This document shows positions 20,565 to 30,215 of a DNA stretch of 64,000 nt, piece by piece (the stretch's first letter is position 1; the number at the start of each line of letters is the position of its first letter). This DNA comes from Gammaproteobacteria bacterium (GTDB lineage Bacteria > Pseudomonadota > Gammaproteobacteria > UBA4575): NCBI GenBank assembly GCA_028279275.1, contig JANQOB010000010.1, positions 55,536-119,535 of the forward strand, read 5' to 3'. The notes beneath the pieces are model-generated. The model made no database searches. It was not told the origin of the DNA and worked only from the letters and a program-made list of their open reading frames with translations. Both the position numbers and the translations under genes were made by a program.

Positions 20565-22637
20565 TTACAGAGAAAAATCGTAGTTTGGATGTTCGCCTGG
20601 AGGTTGTAAAAAGTTACCCTGCGTATAGTTGATGCCTAAACTCCATAAGATCGACAGCGTGTCTGCATCTTCAATGAATTGCGCGATGACCTTTGTTCCT
20701 GCCGGTTTGAGGGCTTCTGCAATTTCGCGAATCGCATTTTGATTTTCTTGGTTGTCGCTAACCCCAGACATTAAGCTATGACAAATTTTGACATAGTTTG
20801 CAGGGATCGCTTTTAAAATTTTTGCAGGATTTTCACCTGCACCGAATGCATCGATTGCAATTTCTGCTTTCATTCCTTGCAATGCTGTGACCAGGTTTTT
20901 TGATTCTTTGAAATGAGAAATTAAGACTGATTCCTTAATTTCAAAGCATACATAGTTTGGAGAAATCCCATTGGTATTGAATTGTTCACCTAACCAGGCC
21001 GGTAAGTCTTTATCCAAAATTGAATTGGAGCTCAACTTGATGAATAAGCGCATATCTGCGCCTTTATTTCGTAGTTCTGATAATTTCTTAAGCGCATTAA
21101 GGATTATCCAACGGTCAAGCATTTTGCCAAAACCCGTGCGTTCAATACGCATTACGAATTCACTGGCAGGTACTAGTTCATTATCTTTATTTCGAAGCGC
21201 GGTATATATTTGATAACGCTCTCCAGGCTCCCCGTGTAAGCTGATAATGGGTTGATACAATAAAGCAAGGCGATTTTCTTTTACGGCTTCACGCAGTTTA
21301 AGGGTCCAGCGCTCGTCTTTCTCCTTTTCACCCATTTGTTCATCATTAGGCTGATAAATAACAATCTCGTTTTTGTCATTTTCCCAAGCTTCATCACAAC
21401 AGTCTTTAGCCTTGTTTAAAATGTCTGGCACATCCGCTGTGAACTGATCAATTTTTACAGCACCAACCGCAGGCTTGATAGAAATGTAATCACTGCCCGA
21501 AGAGGTCATTAATTCCCCTAGGCTTTTAATCACACTCGTACCAAATGCTTGTATCTCTTTTGGATTGATATTAGAAGTTAATACGCCAAATGATTCTTCT
21601 GTTAACTTGGAAAGCGTTTCTCCATGTGTACAGCATTTACGTAAGCTGCGTGCTACATCACTACTTACTTTATCAATCGCTGCAATTCCAAATTTATCTT
21701 TTATGTCGCTGAAGTTTGCAATATCTATCTGGATAAATGCTTGTGATACTTTGCCTTGTTTAGCATCATTTGCAGCGGATTCAAGTTGATCCATGATAGA
21801 GCGGCGATGATAAAAACCAGTATGTACGTCTCGTTCGCTTAAATAATTTAGTTGTTCTTCTAAATCTTTTGTATCTCCGCCACCTTCAGAGCTTTGAATA
21901 ACGATTTGTATACACTCTTCCCCAGCTAAGCTGACAGCATTGTAATTTAATTTAGCAGTAAAGTTCTCGTCATCTCCTTTTCTAAAAGTTAAGCTGGTCT
22001 CGCCTGGTTCTTTGTTTTTAGAAAATGATTTTAATAAATCTTTCATTTTAGATTGATCATCTGGAGAAACTAAATCCATGATGGACAATCCATATAATTC
22101 TTCTGTATTTGTGTAACCGAATTTTTCTAAATATTTCTCGTTTGCGTAGGTATGCATGCCTTCATGTAAATAACAAATTGCATCACGTGAACTCTCCATA
22201 AGCTTTTTGCAACGAATTTCAAGTTCATCACAATTGGCAGCGATTTCTTTTAGTTCCTGAATATGGAATTGAGTTTTTGCGGTGCTATTGACGACTAACT
22301 GTAAATGCTCAGCGTTCTTTTTGTTAACTACAGAAGCCGCGCCTTGTTGCATATAGGCAACTGGGTCGGTATCTGCTGATTTTGTTAGTGCAATAACAGG
22401 AATTTCAGGAGCGCGCCCATTTATAGTTGAGACTGTTTGCTCTAAGGTTACTTCCTCATTTTCTAGAGCATGCAAGATAATATGCGGTTGGGCTTCAGTT
22501 AGTAGGTTAGTAAGATCGTCTGCATCTTGAGCAATTCGCGAACGCACAGCTACCCCTGATGTTTTGATGGTGCTCACCATTTCTTCAACATCATTGGGAC
22601 TGCTGTCAACGAATATGAGTTGCAGCGGATGATTCAT
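20565..22637 (-). CDS. FimX-like REC-PAS-GGDEF-EAL protein with degenerate catalytic sites
   Basis: A 690-residue protein, matching the length and domain order of the type IV pilus regulator FimX. The receiver-like domain (1-125) lacks a phospho-acceptor Asp (HIILHALEN around 54-60). The PAS domain spans about 145-255. In the GGDEF-like domain (265-430) the signature is replaced by LTEESF (345-350). In the EAL-like domain (445-690) the signature is TAL (479-481), and DDFG is changed to DAFG. Enzyme activity is therefore unlikely, but an EAL fold without catalysis can still bind c-di-GMP, as in FimX. Synteny agrees: parE-parC-fimX-(PilZ-like)-psd order resembles Pseudomonas. FimV in this window supports a pilus context. 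Role inferred. Confidence 0.75.
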   Translation of the reverse strand: MNHPLQLIFVDSSPNDVEEMVSTIKTSGVAVRSRIAQDADDLTNLLTEAQPHIILHALENEEVTLEQTVSTINGRAPEIPVIALTKSADTDPVAYMQQGAASVVNKKNAEHLQLVVNSTAKTQFHIQELKEIAANCDELEIRCKKLMESSRDAICYLHEGMHTYANEKYLEKFGYTNTEELYGLSIMDLVSPDDQSKMKDLLKSFSKNKEPGETSLTFRKGDDENFTAKLNYNAVSLAGEECIQIVIQSSEGGGDTKDLEEQLNYLSERDVHTGFYHRRSIMDQLESAANDAKQGKVSQAFIQIDIANFSDIKDKFGIAAIDKVSSDVARSLRKCCTHGETLSKLTEESFGVLTSNINPKEIQAFGTSVIKSLGELMTSSGSDYISIKPAVGAVKIDQFTADVPDILNKAKDCCDEAWENDKNEIVIYQPNDEQMGEKEKDERWTLKLREAVKENRLALLYQPIISLHGEPGERYQIYTALRNKDNELVPASEFVMRIERTGFGKMLDRWIILNALKKLSELRNKGADMRLFIKLSSNSILDKDLPAWLGEQFNTNGISPNYVCFEIKESVLISHFKESKNLVTALQGMKAEIAIDAFGAGENPAKILKAIPANYVKICHSLMSGVSDNQENQNAIREIAEALKPAGTKVIAQFIEDADTLSILWSLGINYTQGNFLQPPGEHPNYDFSL

Positions 22638-22807
22638 AATTCTCGAGTATTCCGTACTTTAGGTGAATTTGACGTCAAATGTCATTTTGGCAACTGGCTC
22701 AGGCTATGCAACAGGCAGACGACAATGCCTTTATTTACACTTCTGAACGGTATCTGCAAGCAGTAAATTGCTTGATAATTCAGGGACTTCAAGCTTGTTT
22801 TCATTCT

Positions 22808-24598
22808 CTAGCTAAGGTCCCCCGTTGGTATATTTGGCATTTCAGAATAGGTAAATCTGGCAAACGAAATGGTCTGCTCAAGCTTGTCTTGAAAAACAAT
22901 ATTCTGGTGCTTTTTATCGAGTTGCAGAACTAAGCTATCTCCATTCTCAGCAGCATTAGGAGGAGTGATCAAAGTTTTGTTTGTACCAGTTGAGGTTTTT
23001 TCAGTAATTTGAATTACATAGTCAAACCCTTTTAAGCGCTCAAAATTTTGATGGGCGTCTATTACTTCTAACACCTTTACAGAGCCAGGTAAGGTTTCTA
23101 ATCCCATTTTTACACCCTGTTCTGAAAGAGATTGCATCCAACGAATAACACCTAGACGCCATTCATCGTTAGATTTATCTTCAAGTCTAAGTAAAATGAT
23201 ATCCCCGACCTGTGATTGGTAGTCAGAGTTATTGTAAGAAGTTAAGCAGTATCCACCTTTACTGGCATTACTGACATCCCACGTTTGTACAACAGGATTT
23301 AGACAAACTTTTTCGGTTTCTTTTTCTTCTTTATGATGTTCTTCGTTTTGAGTGTTGCTTTCTTCTGAAATAACATTGCCACGGCTGATCCAGTCCCAAG
23401 CATTTGCACTGGATACTTCATAGCTTAGTTCGTCTTGATCAGAATTAAGGTTAAGAAATCGATTCCCACTTCTATTTTCAATAGGCATCAGTTCTAGGTT
23501 AGGCTTCCCCTCACTATTGAGGTTAATACTTGTGTCATCAATGATGTGTCCAGTTAGCATAATTTCTATGGCATCACGCAAGCCTATGACTATATGTAAT
23601 CTTCCTTTTGCAGGTATTGCTCGTTTCGAGCTTCGAACGGGTTTGCTAGTAAGTTTAGATAACAAGCGTTGAGCTAATGATTGATTTAGCTCTGTAGGTG
23701 AAGTTATCAAACTGATCTCAGCACTATCTGGTTCACTGGCTATTTTTTCTAAGTCTTCAATTAATGAAGATGCGTTGATATAGCGATTTTTTGAAGATAT
23801 CGGTACTTCGTCGTCCGGCAATAAACGTACAGGTTTGGCGAGGGCTAAATTTATATAAAAAGTATATTTACTTTCAGCTGGTAATTTATCTGTTAGATCC
23901 GTTAAATAACTAGATTTATTGATGTAACAAGCAATCTTCTCTGCTTCTCCATGCCCATATGTATGTAAGTTTGCGAGAGATAATAAACAAGCTTGTGTAA
24001 ATAAAATTTTTGGAGAAGATTTAGGGTTTATTTCATCAATATCATTTTTTATTTGTACATTAGTAAAATTAAAATGTTCTGCTATGCCATAAAGCTGACA
24101 TAAATCTTTCCAATAACTTTGTGGTGGCTCTGAATATACTTGAGCGAGGGTAATGTACTGCTCAAGCTGATAGTACATTGCATGATGTACACAACATTCT
24201 ATTTTCTTATTACTAAGAAAACTGTCTCGATTTACTGTCTCTTGAATTACTATTCTATAGGCTACTGCAAGCTCGTTTAGTATGTTTTGCTGCAGCTTTA
24301 AAACTTCATTTGCCTTTTTTGATAACGGAAAAGGCTGAGATTGCAAATATCTTCTTTGTTGTTTTAAAAACTCATGTGCGACAGGTCGCATGATCTCAAT
24401 TGCAGCAAGTCTTTGTTTTGTTGAATGAGCTTGACGATTTGAACGTTTTAAACCATCGTAAAATTGTTGAACTGCGAGATCTTTATCAACATAAGGTAAA
24501 TTTTTTATCCATTTGCGTAAATCGCGTGGGAGTAATGAAAATTTGTTCTCTGCCAAAGGGTCCTGATTTGGCATAGATATGTGAGTATCTAGAAGCAT
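22808..24598 (-). CDS. PilZ-like domain protein with long helical N-terminus
   Basis: A 596-residue cytoplasmic protein without signal or membrane segments. Residues ~1-430 are mostly helical and unrecognised. From ~434 on, a block VVQTWDVSNASKGGY (D441, S443, G447/G448) followed by GDIILLRL and WRLGVIRWM...VKMGLETL follows the PilZ fold. It has the (D/N)xSxxG element but no clear preceding RxxxR, so c-di-GMP binding is uncertain. It lies directly upstream (in transcription order) of the FimX-like gene, with 170 bp between. A joint role in c-di-GMP-linked type IV pilus control is inferred. AAGGA precedes the chosen ATG; a second Met eight codons in has no ribosome site. Confidence 0.6.
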   Translation of the reverse strand: MLLDTHISMPNQDPLAENKFSLLPRDLRKWIKNLPYVDKDLAVQQFYDGLKRSNRQAHSTKQRLAAIEIMRPVAHEFLKQQRRYLQSQPFPLSKKANEVLKLQQNILNELAVAYRIVIQETVNRDSFLSNKKIECCVHHAMYYQLEQYITLAQVYSEPPQSYWKDLCQLYGIAEHFNFTNVQIKNDIDEINPKSSPKILFTQACLLSLANLHTYGHGEAEKIACYINKSSYLTDLTDKLPAESKYTFYINLALAKPVRLLPDDEVPISSKNRYINASSLIEDLEKIASEPDSAEISLITSPTELNQSLAQRLLSKLTSKPVRSSKRAIPAKGRLHIVIGLRDAIEIMLTGHIIDDTSINLNSEGKPNLELMPIENRSGNRFLNLNSDQDELSYEVSSANAWDWISRGNVISEESNTQNEEHHKEEKETEKVCLNPVVQTWDVSNASKGGYCLTSYNNSDYQSQVGDIILLRLEDKSNDEWRLGVIRWMQSLSEQGVKMGLETLPGSVKVLEVIDAHQNFERLKGFDYVIQITEKTSTGTNKTLITPPNAAENGDSLVLQLDKKHQNIVFQDKLEQTISFARFTYSEMPNIPTGDLS

Positions 24599-24823
24599 AA
24601 TTCCTTAGCTAAACAATGATTTAGTCCGTGTATATCTGGAGTGAAATATTTCTTAACTAAGTGTATAGATTTAAAGGCTTTTGAACTGTGATTTGCCTTA
24701 CGACTTGTCTTTAAATTGTGGAGTTTTATCCGGAATGAGGACTAAGAATTGATGATCACAACCAATAATGTGACGGTGTTGGCAATATGTGCCTAACTTG
24801 CGATTCAAAGTTAAGACTGTACT

Positions 24824-25888
24824 TCAGTAGCTTATTAAGCTTTTAGCTGCTTGTCCCGGCATTTCTTTAACTAGCTTGGGAACCATATAACCCGGTAGTT
24901 GATTAGCTATTTCTTGCATTAATTTTCGTGCACGGGTTTCGCTCACATCAAAATGTGCTGCACCTTCAACTTTATCTAATGTGTGTAAGTAGTAAGGCAG
25001 GATCTTGTTAGCAAATAGTGCTTCACTTAAGTTAATTAAACATGTGCTGTTGTCATTTATATTTTTTAACAAAACGCTTTGGTTTAACAATGTACATTGT
25101 GTTTTCGCTAATTGTTGAATTTTAATTATAAACTCTTGGTTAATTTCTTGGGCATGATTGATATGTAGCACAACAATAATTTTCAGATTTGTATGGGTGA
25201 TCCAATCTAACATTTCATCGCAGATCCGATTAGGAATCACTACGGGTAGTCGTGTATGAATTCTCAATCTTTTTATGTGTCTAATTGCTTCAATTTTTTT
25301 AACTAAACTTTTCAGTTGTGAATCACTTAAAACTAATGGGTCACCACCACTAAGAATAACTTCGTGAATGCTAGTATCATTTTCCAATTCATTTAAAGCT
25401 TGTTGCCACGCATCATGTCTAGGATTTTGTTCAGAGTAAGGGAAATGTCTGCGAAAACAATAACGACAATGTATTGCACATCGACTTGTTGCCAATAATA
25501 ATGCGCGTCCTTCGTATTTCTGCAATAACCCTGTAGACTTAATACTCTGTAAATCACCTACTGGATCTTTGGTAAATCCTTTTACGATTTGTTGTTCATT
25601 TATTATGGGTAATATCTGCAACAATAGGGGGTCATTTGGATTAGACTTTTCCATTCGTTGTATATAACTTTTTGGTACACGCAGAGGGAATTGATTGTGA
25701 GAAGATAAACTGATGGGTAATTGATCAAGTCTTATATTAAGTAAATCGCATAGTTCCTCAAAGTTGGAAACAGAAGATTTATATTCGTGTTGCCAACTAA
25801 CTTGTTTTTTTTCTTTTCTATTTAATAATGTTGTTGGTTCAGAGAACGTATATTCTCGTGTTAGACTAGCGCGTTTCACGGTACTCAT
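24824..25888 (-). CDS. epmB: EF-P beta-lysylation radical SAM enzyme EpmB
   Basis: Converts (S)-alpha-lysine to (R)-beta-lysine, which EpmA attaches to EF-P. The 354-residue KamA-family protein has the radical SAM cluster motif CAIHCRYC (C137, C141, C144) and the GGDP SAM-binding loop (ILSGGDPLVLSD). It also has the C-terminal KVEGAAHF and LPGYMVPKLVKE blocks of this family. It is shorter than fermentative lysine 2,3-aminomutases, and its divergence from efp with only 25 bp between start codons makes the EF-P role secure. Confidence 0.95.
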   Translation of the reverse strand: MSTVKRASLTREYTFSEPTTLLNRKEKKQVSWQHEYKSSVSNFEELCDLLNIRLDQLPISLSSHNQFPLRVPKSYIQRMEKSNPNDPLLLQILPIINEQQIVKGFTKDPVGDLQSIKSTGLLQKYEGRALLLATSRCAIHCRYCFRRHFPYSEQNPRHDAWQQALNELENDTSIHEVILSGGDPLVLSDSQLKSLVKKIEAIRHIKRLRIHTRLPVVIPNRICDEMLDWITHTNLKIIVVLHINHAQEINQEFIIKIQQLAKTQCTLLNQSVLLKNINDNSTCLINLSEALFANKILPYYLHTLDKVEGAAHFDVSETRARKLMQEIANQLPGYMVPKLVKEMPGQAAKSLISY

Positions 25889-25913
25889 AAAGTTATCACT
25901 AAGTTAAATTAAT

Positions 25914-26483
25914 ATGGCAAGTTACAATACTAATGAATTTAGAGCGGGCTTAAAGCTTAATTTAGATGGCGAGCCTTATTCCATTATTGAAAATGAATTT
26001 GTAAAACCGGGTAAAGGTCAGGCTTTTAATCGGGTGAAGGTTCGAAACCTTAAAACCGGGAGAGTGGTGGATCGAACTTTTAAGTCTGGCGAGTCAGTAG
26101 AAGCTGCGGATGTTATGGATACCGATATGCAATATTTGTATAGCGATGGAGAAGAGTGGCATTTTATGGAGCCAAATTCTTATGAGCAGTTTGCTGTAAC
26201 CAAAGAGGCTATGGGTGATGCGGCACAATGGCTTAAAGGGCAAGAAGAATGTGTGGTAACGCTATTAGATGGGCAGCCCCTATCCGTAAGCGTGCCAAAT
26301 TTTGTTGAATTGCAGATCACAGAAACGGATCCAGGTGTGCGTGGCGATACTGCAACAGGCGGTACTAAACCAGCAACCTTGGAGACTGGAGCAGTAGTGA
26401 AAGTACCATTATTTATCGAGGAAGGAGAAGTTTTACGCATAGATACCAGGAGTGGTGAATATGTTTCACGGGTAAAGGAATAA
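25914..26483 (+). CDS. efp: Translation elongation factor P
   Basis: Relieves ribosome stalling at polyproline. At 189 residues it has the three beta-barrel domains of the family. The modified lysine is K34 in KPGKGQAF, the sequence context recognised by EpmA. The C-terminal domain carries the EF-P signature around [17 protein letters not shown]. The modification enzymes flank it: epmB divergent upstream and epmA 15 bp downstream, so the whole pathway sits within 3 kb. Confidence 0.97.
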   Translation: MASYNTNEFRAGLKLNLDGEPYSIIENEFVKPGKGQAFNRVKVRNLKTGRVVDRTFKSGESVEAADVMDTDMQYLYSDGEEWHFMEPNSYEQFAVTKEAMGDAAQWLKGQEECVVTLLDGQPLSVSVPNFVELQITETDPGVRGDTATGGTKPATLETGAVVKVPLFIEEGEVLRIDTRSGEYVSRVKE

Positions 26484-26498
26484 TTTTTAAGATTTATT

Positions 26499-27431
26499 AT
26501 GAGTTGGCAACCCCGTGCATCGTTACATGCCATCGAAACTCGTGCTGAACTATATGAAAAAATTCGTGCATTTTTTCAAAATAAAAATGTTCTTGAAGTC
26601 GAAACCCCAATTCTCAATTCCTATACTGTTACGGATGAAAATATAGAGAGTATTGCCACAGAACACTCGCAATATTTACATACTTCACCTGAGTATGCGA
26701 TGAAAAGGTTATTGGCTTTTTATCAACGCGATATCTATCAAGTTTGTAAAGTTTTTCGAGCAGAAGAAAAGGGTGCTTATCATCTTAGTGAATTCACTAT
26801 GTTGGAGTGGTACAAGCTATCTTGGAGTTATAAGGATTTAATGCAAGAAGTGGCAGAGTTAGTGAAAGCACTGCTATGCAAATCTGATGAATCATTAGAT
26901 ACACAACAAATTAGTTATCAGCAGGTTTTTAAAAAATACCTAAATATTGACGTGCAAACGGCAAGTCAAGCCGACTATTTGCAAGTATGTACTGATCATT
27001 CTATTAAATTATCTACTGCTTTAACGGTTCAGCAATATCAAGAATTTGTTCTGGATCAAATTATTGTTCCGAAGCTGCAACAAAATTGTTTGATATTCAT
27101 TTATGACTATCCAATTGAGCAAGCAGCTTTGGCTCAAATCAACTCCGAAGCTCATGCAGAGCGCTTTGAGCTATATTTCAATGGCATTGAATTGGCAAAC
27201 GGATTTCAAGAGCTTACAGATGCAAAAGAGCAAAAGTCACGCTTTGAAGAAGATAATCGAAAGCGATTACAGGAAAATAAAAACGCCATCGATATAGATA
27301 AAAATTTTATTGCCGCACTAGATTCAGGTTTTCCTGAATGCGCAGGTGTTGCATTAGGAATAGATCGTTTATTAATGATAATGCTTGATGTTAAACATAT
27401 TGAAGAGGTTATACCTTTTCCATCTTCATAA
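26499..27431 (+). CDS. epmA: EF-P lysyltransferase EpmA (PoxA/GenX)
   Basis: A paralogue of the class II lysyl-tRNA synthetase catalytic core that lysylates EF-P instead of tRNA. In its 310 residues, motif 1 is around VLEVETPILNSY, motif 2 around YQVCKVFRAEEKGAYHLSEF and motif 3 is GVALGIDRLLMIML. The N-terminal anticodon-binding domain of LysS is absent, which identifies EpmA. It follows efp in an operon. Its last 6 bp overlap the 3' end of convergent psd. Confidence 0.96.
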   Translation: MSWQPRASLHAIETRAELYEKIRAFFQNKNVLEVETPILNSYTVTDENIESIATEHSQYLHTSPEYAMKRLLAFYQRDIYQVCKVFRAEEKGAYHLSEFTMLEWYKLSWSYKDLMQEVAELVKALLCKSDESLDTQQISYQQVFKKYLNIDVQTASQADYLQVCTDHSIKLSTALTVQQYQEFVLDQIIVPKLQQNCLIFIYDYPIEQAALAQINSEAHAERFELYFNGIELANGFQELTDAKEQKSRFEEDNRKRLQENKNAIDIDKNFIAALDSGFPECAGVALGIDRLLMIMLDVKHIEEVIPFPSS

Positions 27432-28280
27432 ATTCGTATCTAAGCAATGCCCTAATGCTTGTCCCATTTTGACTTCTTGTTGTAGCTCGAAATGGTCATG
27501 CCAAGCAATTTTATTTTGTTCGAAGGCTACAATTACCGTGGAACCCATATTAAAAATGCCTAATTCTTGGCCTTTTTTAAGATGCACATCTGAATAAGTT
27601 TTGCGAGATATTCGCTTTCTGTGAGGCGGGGTAACTAATCCTTCCCACGCCATTTCAATCGCCGCAACATTTACTGCCCCCACCATCACGACTGCCATGT
27701 AACCCACATCAGTAGAAAAAATGGAGATTACACGCTCGTTTCTACTATATAAGCCCTTGATAACTTCTGCAGCATAAGGCGCAACACTAAACAATCGACC
27801 CGGCACATAAATCATTTCTACCAAATTGCCGTCAAAAGGCATGTGCACGCGATGATAATTTTTCGGAGATAGATAAATTGTTGCAAAGTTACCCGAGTCA
27901 CACAAAGACCCGTAGTTATTGTCTCCTCCCAGTAATTGTGACATCGAAAAATATTGTCCTTTTGCTTGAATGACTTGATCATTCTCATATTTTTGCATTT
28001 GGCTAATGCGGCCATCTGCAGGGCATACGATGGTATTGATGTTTTCATCTGTCGGTCGTGCACCCTGTTTTAGCTCTCGTGTGAAGAATTCGTTGAAATT
28101 TGAAAATTGTTCCGGGTTTTGTTGGACAGAGTCGCTCAAATCAACATTAAATAAACGTATGAAAATCCGAATTGCAGAACTATTTAATGGTGTTTCTAAA
28201 CGAGTTAACCAAAAAGTAAAACGCGATACCAAATGATGAGGGAATAAATGGAATAACATTCCCTTAAAGTGCTTCCACAT
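27426..28280 (-). CDS. psd: Phosphatidylserine decarboxylase proenzyme
   Basis: Forms phosphatidylethanolamine from phosphatidylserine at the inner membrane. The 284-residue proenzyme cleaves itself at the GS bond, turning the serine into the pyruvoyl group. Here the site is MGST (S247), where many homologues read LGST. Other landmarks are the catalytic Asp/His regions CPADGRI (D89), YHRVHMPFDG (H143/H146) and VGAVNVAAI. It is 8 bp downstream of the SCO gene on the same strand and convergent with epmA. Confidence 0.95.
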   Translation of the reverse strand: MWKHFKGMLFHLFPHHLVSRFTFWLTRLETPLNSSAIRIFIRLFNVDLSDSVQQNPEQFSNFNEFFTRELKQGARPTDENINTIVCPADGRISQMQKYENDQVIQAKGQYFSMSQLLGGDNNYGSLCDSGNFATIYLSPKNYHRVHMPFDGNLVEMIYVPGRLFSVAPYAAEVIKGLYSRNERVISIFSTDVGYMAVVMVGAVNVAAIEMAWEGLVTPPHRKRISRKTYSDVHLKKGQELGIFNMGSTVIVAFEQNKIAWHDHFELQQEVKMGQALGHCLDTNL

Positions 28281-28288
28281 ATTCTTAA

Positions 28289-28963
28289 TTAACTTTGTTG
28301 TTTTAGACTATATGCTTGGCTAATTATTTTAAAATCATCAGTTATGGTTTTTGCATCATGAGGCGTGCTAAACAATGCTGCAAGCTTTCCATTTGGCGCA
28401 ATCACAAAAATATGTGCACTATGATCTACCATATAATTTTCTGTATCATTGTTTTGAATTGAGTAAATTGCACCTAAATTTTGCGTGAGTGTATTGATCT
28501 GGTTCTCGTTTCCAGTAAGCCCGATCATTTTATTATCAAAGTGTGCTACATATTCTTTTATTTTTTCAGGTTTATCTCGTTCAGGGTCTACAGAAATAAA
28601 TATATTTTGTGCGGAAATATTTTTATCTATTTGTCCACTAACCTGATCCATTACGCTTAGTGTAATTGGACATATATCCGGACAATTTGTGAAACCAAAA
28701 AATATAAAACTCCATGTATTTTTTAAATCTTTATTACTAAATTCCGAACCATTTTGATTTGTCATCTTGAATGTTGGAAGTTCGCGAGGTTGTTCGAGCA
28801 ACGAAACGGCTTTTTGCAAGTTATCAAGATTTGCGCTACCACGAAAAAAGTTTTGAGCGCTGTATAATGCGATTCCGATTGTGAATGCCGCAATTGCAAA
28901 AAGAAGAATATGAGTAGCAAGGCCTCGTTGCATTTCTATCTTGTTATGCACTGTTGATTTCAT
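28289..28963 (-). CDS. SCO1/SenC-family copper chaperone
   Basis: Membrane-anchored thioredoxin-fold protein that delivers copper to the CuA site of cytochrome c oxidase or works as a thiol reductase. The 224-residue protein has one N-terminal transmembrane helix (about 15-36). The copper motif CPDIC comprises C94 and C98, and the conserved histidine is in VDHSAHIF (H181). The SVDPERD motif of the family is present. It is transcribed just ahead of psd. No oxidase subunit is in the window; together with the RegBA pair it points to aerobic respiration. Confidence 0.92.
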   Translation of the reverse strand: MKSTVHNKIEMQRGLATHILLFAIAAFTIGIALYSAQNFFRGSANLDNLQKAVSLLEQPRELPTFKMTNQNGSEFSNKDLKNTWSFIFFGFTNCPDICPITLSVMDQVSGQIDKNISAQNIFISVDPERDKPEKIKEYVAHFDNKMIGLTGNENQINTLTQNLGAIYSIQNNDTENYMVDHSAHIFVIAPNGKLAALFSTPHDAKTITDDFKIISQAYSLKQQS

Positions 28964-29085
28964 AGTTATAACGATATGGGTTCATAGCTCTATGGTCATT
29001 TCATTGATATATTATTTCACAGCTACAATGCTTGTATATCAAGCGAAGTAGATAGTTTTGTATAACATAATGTTAGAATTACGAA

Positions 29086-30183
29086 ATGTCAGGTAATTCA
29101 ATTGGTAAGCTTTTTACGGTAACTTCATTTGGGGAAAGTCACGGCAAGGCCATAGGCTGCATTGTGGATGGTTGTCCTCCTGGTCTAGCGCTTTCTGAGC
29201 AAGACTTACAAATTGATTTAGAGCGTCGACGGCCCGGTAAATCCCGTCATACTACACAACGTCGTGAGCCTGACCAGGTTGAGATACTATCAGGTACGTT
29301 TGAAGGCCTAACTACAGGCGCACCGATTGGCCTGATTATTTATAACAAGGACGCACGTTCAAAAGATTACTCTGATATAAAAGATCAGTTTCGCCCTGGG
29401 CATGCCGATTACACCTACCTGAAAAAATATGGTCTTCGTGATTATCGAGGAGGTGGGCGCTCGTCTGCACGAGAAACTGCAATGCGCGTTGCAGCTGCTG
29501 GAATCGCTCGCAAATACTTGCATGAAAAGTTTGGCATTGTCATTCGCGCGTACTTGGCGCAATTGGGTGAATTGTTAATTGAGCATAAAGATTGGAATGC
29601 GGCTGAGAACAATCCATTTTTTTGTCCGGATGAAAGTAAAGTAACTGAATTAGAAAATTACATGGATGACTTGCGTAAGCAAGGAGATTCTGTAGGGGCG
29701 CGTGTTAATGTAGTCGCTAGTTGTGTACCAGTAGGGTTAGGTGAACCAGTATTTGATCGTATCGATGCAGATATTGCACATGCAATGATGAGTATAAATG
29801 CAGTCAAAGGTGTGGAAATTGGTGCGGGTTTTAACAGTGTTGCACAAAAAGGGTCGCAGCATCGTGACGAAATCACTCCTCAAGGTTTCCTTAGTAATAA
29901 CGCAGGTGGCACCTTAGGTGGTATAACAAGTGGGCAAGACATATTAGTCAGTGTGGCATTTAAACCCACTTCCAGTATTCGTGTTCCGGGTAAAACTGTA
30001 AACATAAATGGTGAAGCAACCGAAATTGTTACTAAAGGTAGACATGATCCTTGTGTTGGAATCCGTGGTGTGCCAATTGTAGAAGCAATGTTGGCGCTCG
30101 TACTGATGGATCATGTATTGCGACATCGTGCGCAAAATGCAGATGTGGAATGTGCAACTCCTGATATACCGCCTACTGTTTAA
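29086..30183 (+). CDS. aroC: Chorismate synthase
   Basis: Last step of the shikimate pathway: 5-enolpyruvylshikimate-3-phosphate to chorismate, needing reduced FMN. At 365 residues the protein begins [22 protein letters not shown], the classic N-terminal signature. The other two signatures are also visible: [22 protein letters not shown] (about 122-140) and the C-terminal [17 protein letters not shown] (about 320-337). It feeds the trp genes found 11 kb on. An MFS permease follows after 32 bp. Confidence 0.97.
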   Translation: MSGNSIGKLFTVTSFGESHGKAIGCIVDGCPPGLALSEQDLQIDLERRRPGKSRHTTQRREPDQVEILSGTFEGLTTGAPIGLIIYNKDARSKDYSDIKDQFRPGHADYTYLKKYGLRDYRGGGRSSARETAMRVAAAGIARKYLHEKFGIVIRAYLAQLGELLIEHKDWNAAENNPFFCPDESKVTELENYMDDLRKQGDSVGARVNVVASCVPVGLGEPVFDRIDADIAHAMMSINAVKGVEIGAGFNSVAQKGSQHRDEITPQGFLSNNAGGTLGGITSGQDILVSVAFKPTSSIRVPGKTVNINGEATEIVTKGRHDPCVGIRGVPIVEAMLALVLMDHVLRHRAQNADVECATPDIPPTV

Positions 30184-30215
30184 AATTGCTCTTGTAGTTT
30201 AAATTCAATTTTACA

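Noticed and set aside
22679..22933. Plus-strand frame of 84 codons between the FimX-like and PilZ-like genes
   Set aside because: Its second half lies antisense to the PilZ-like coding region and it matches nothing recognisable.
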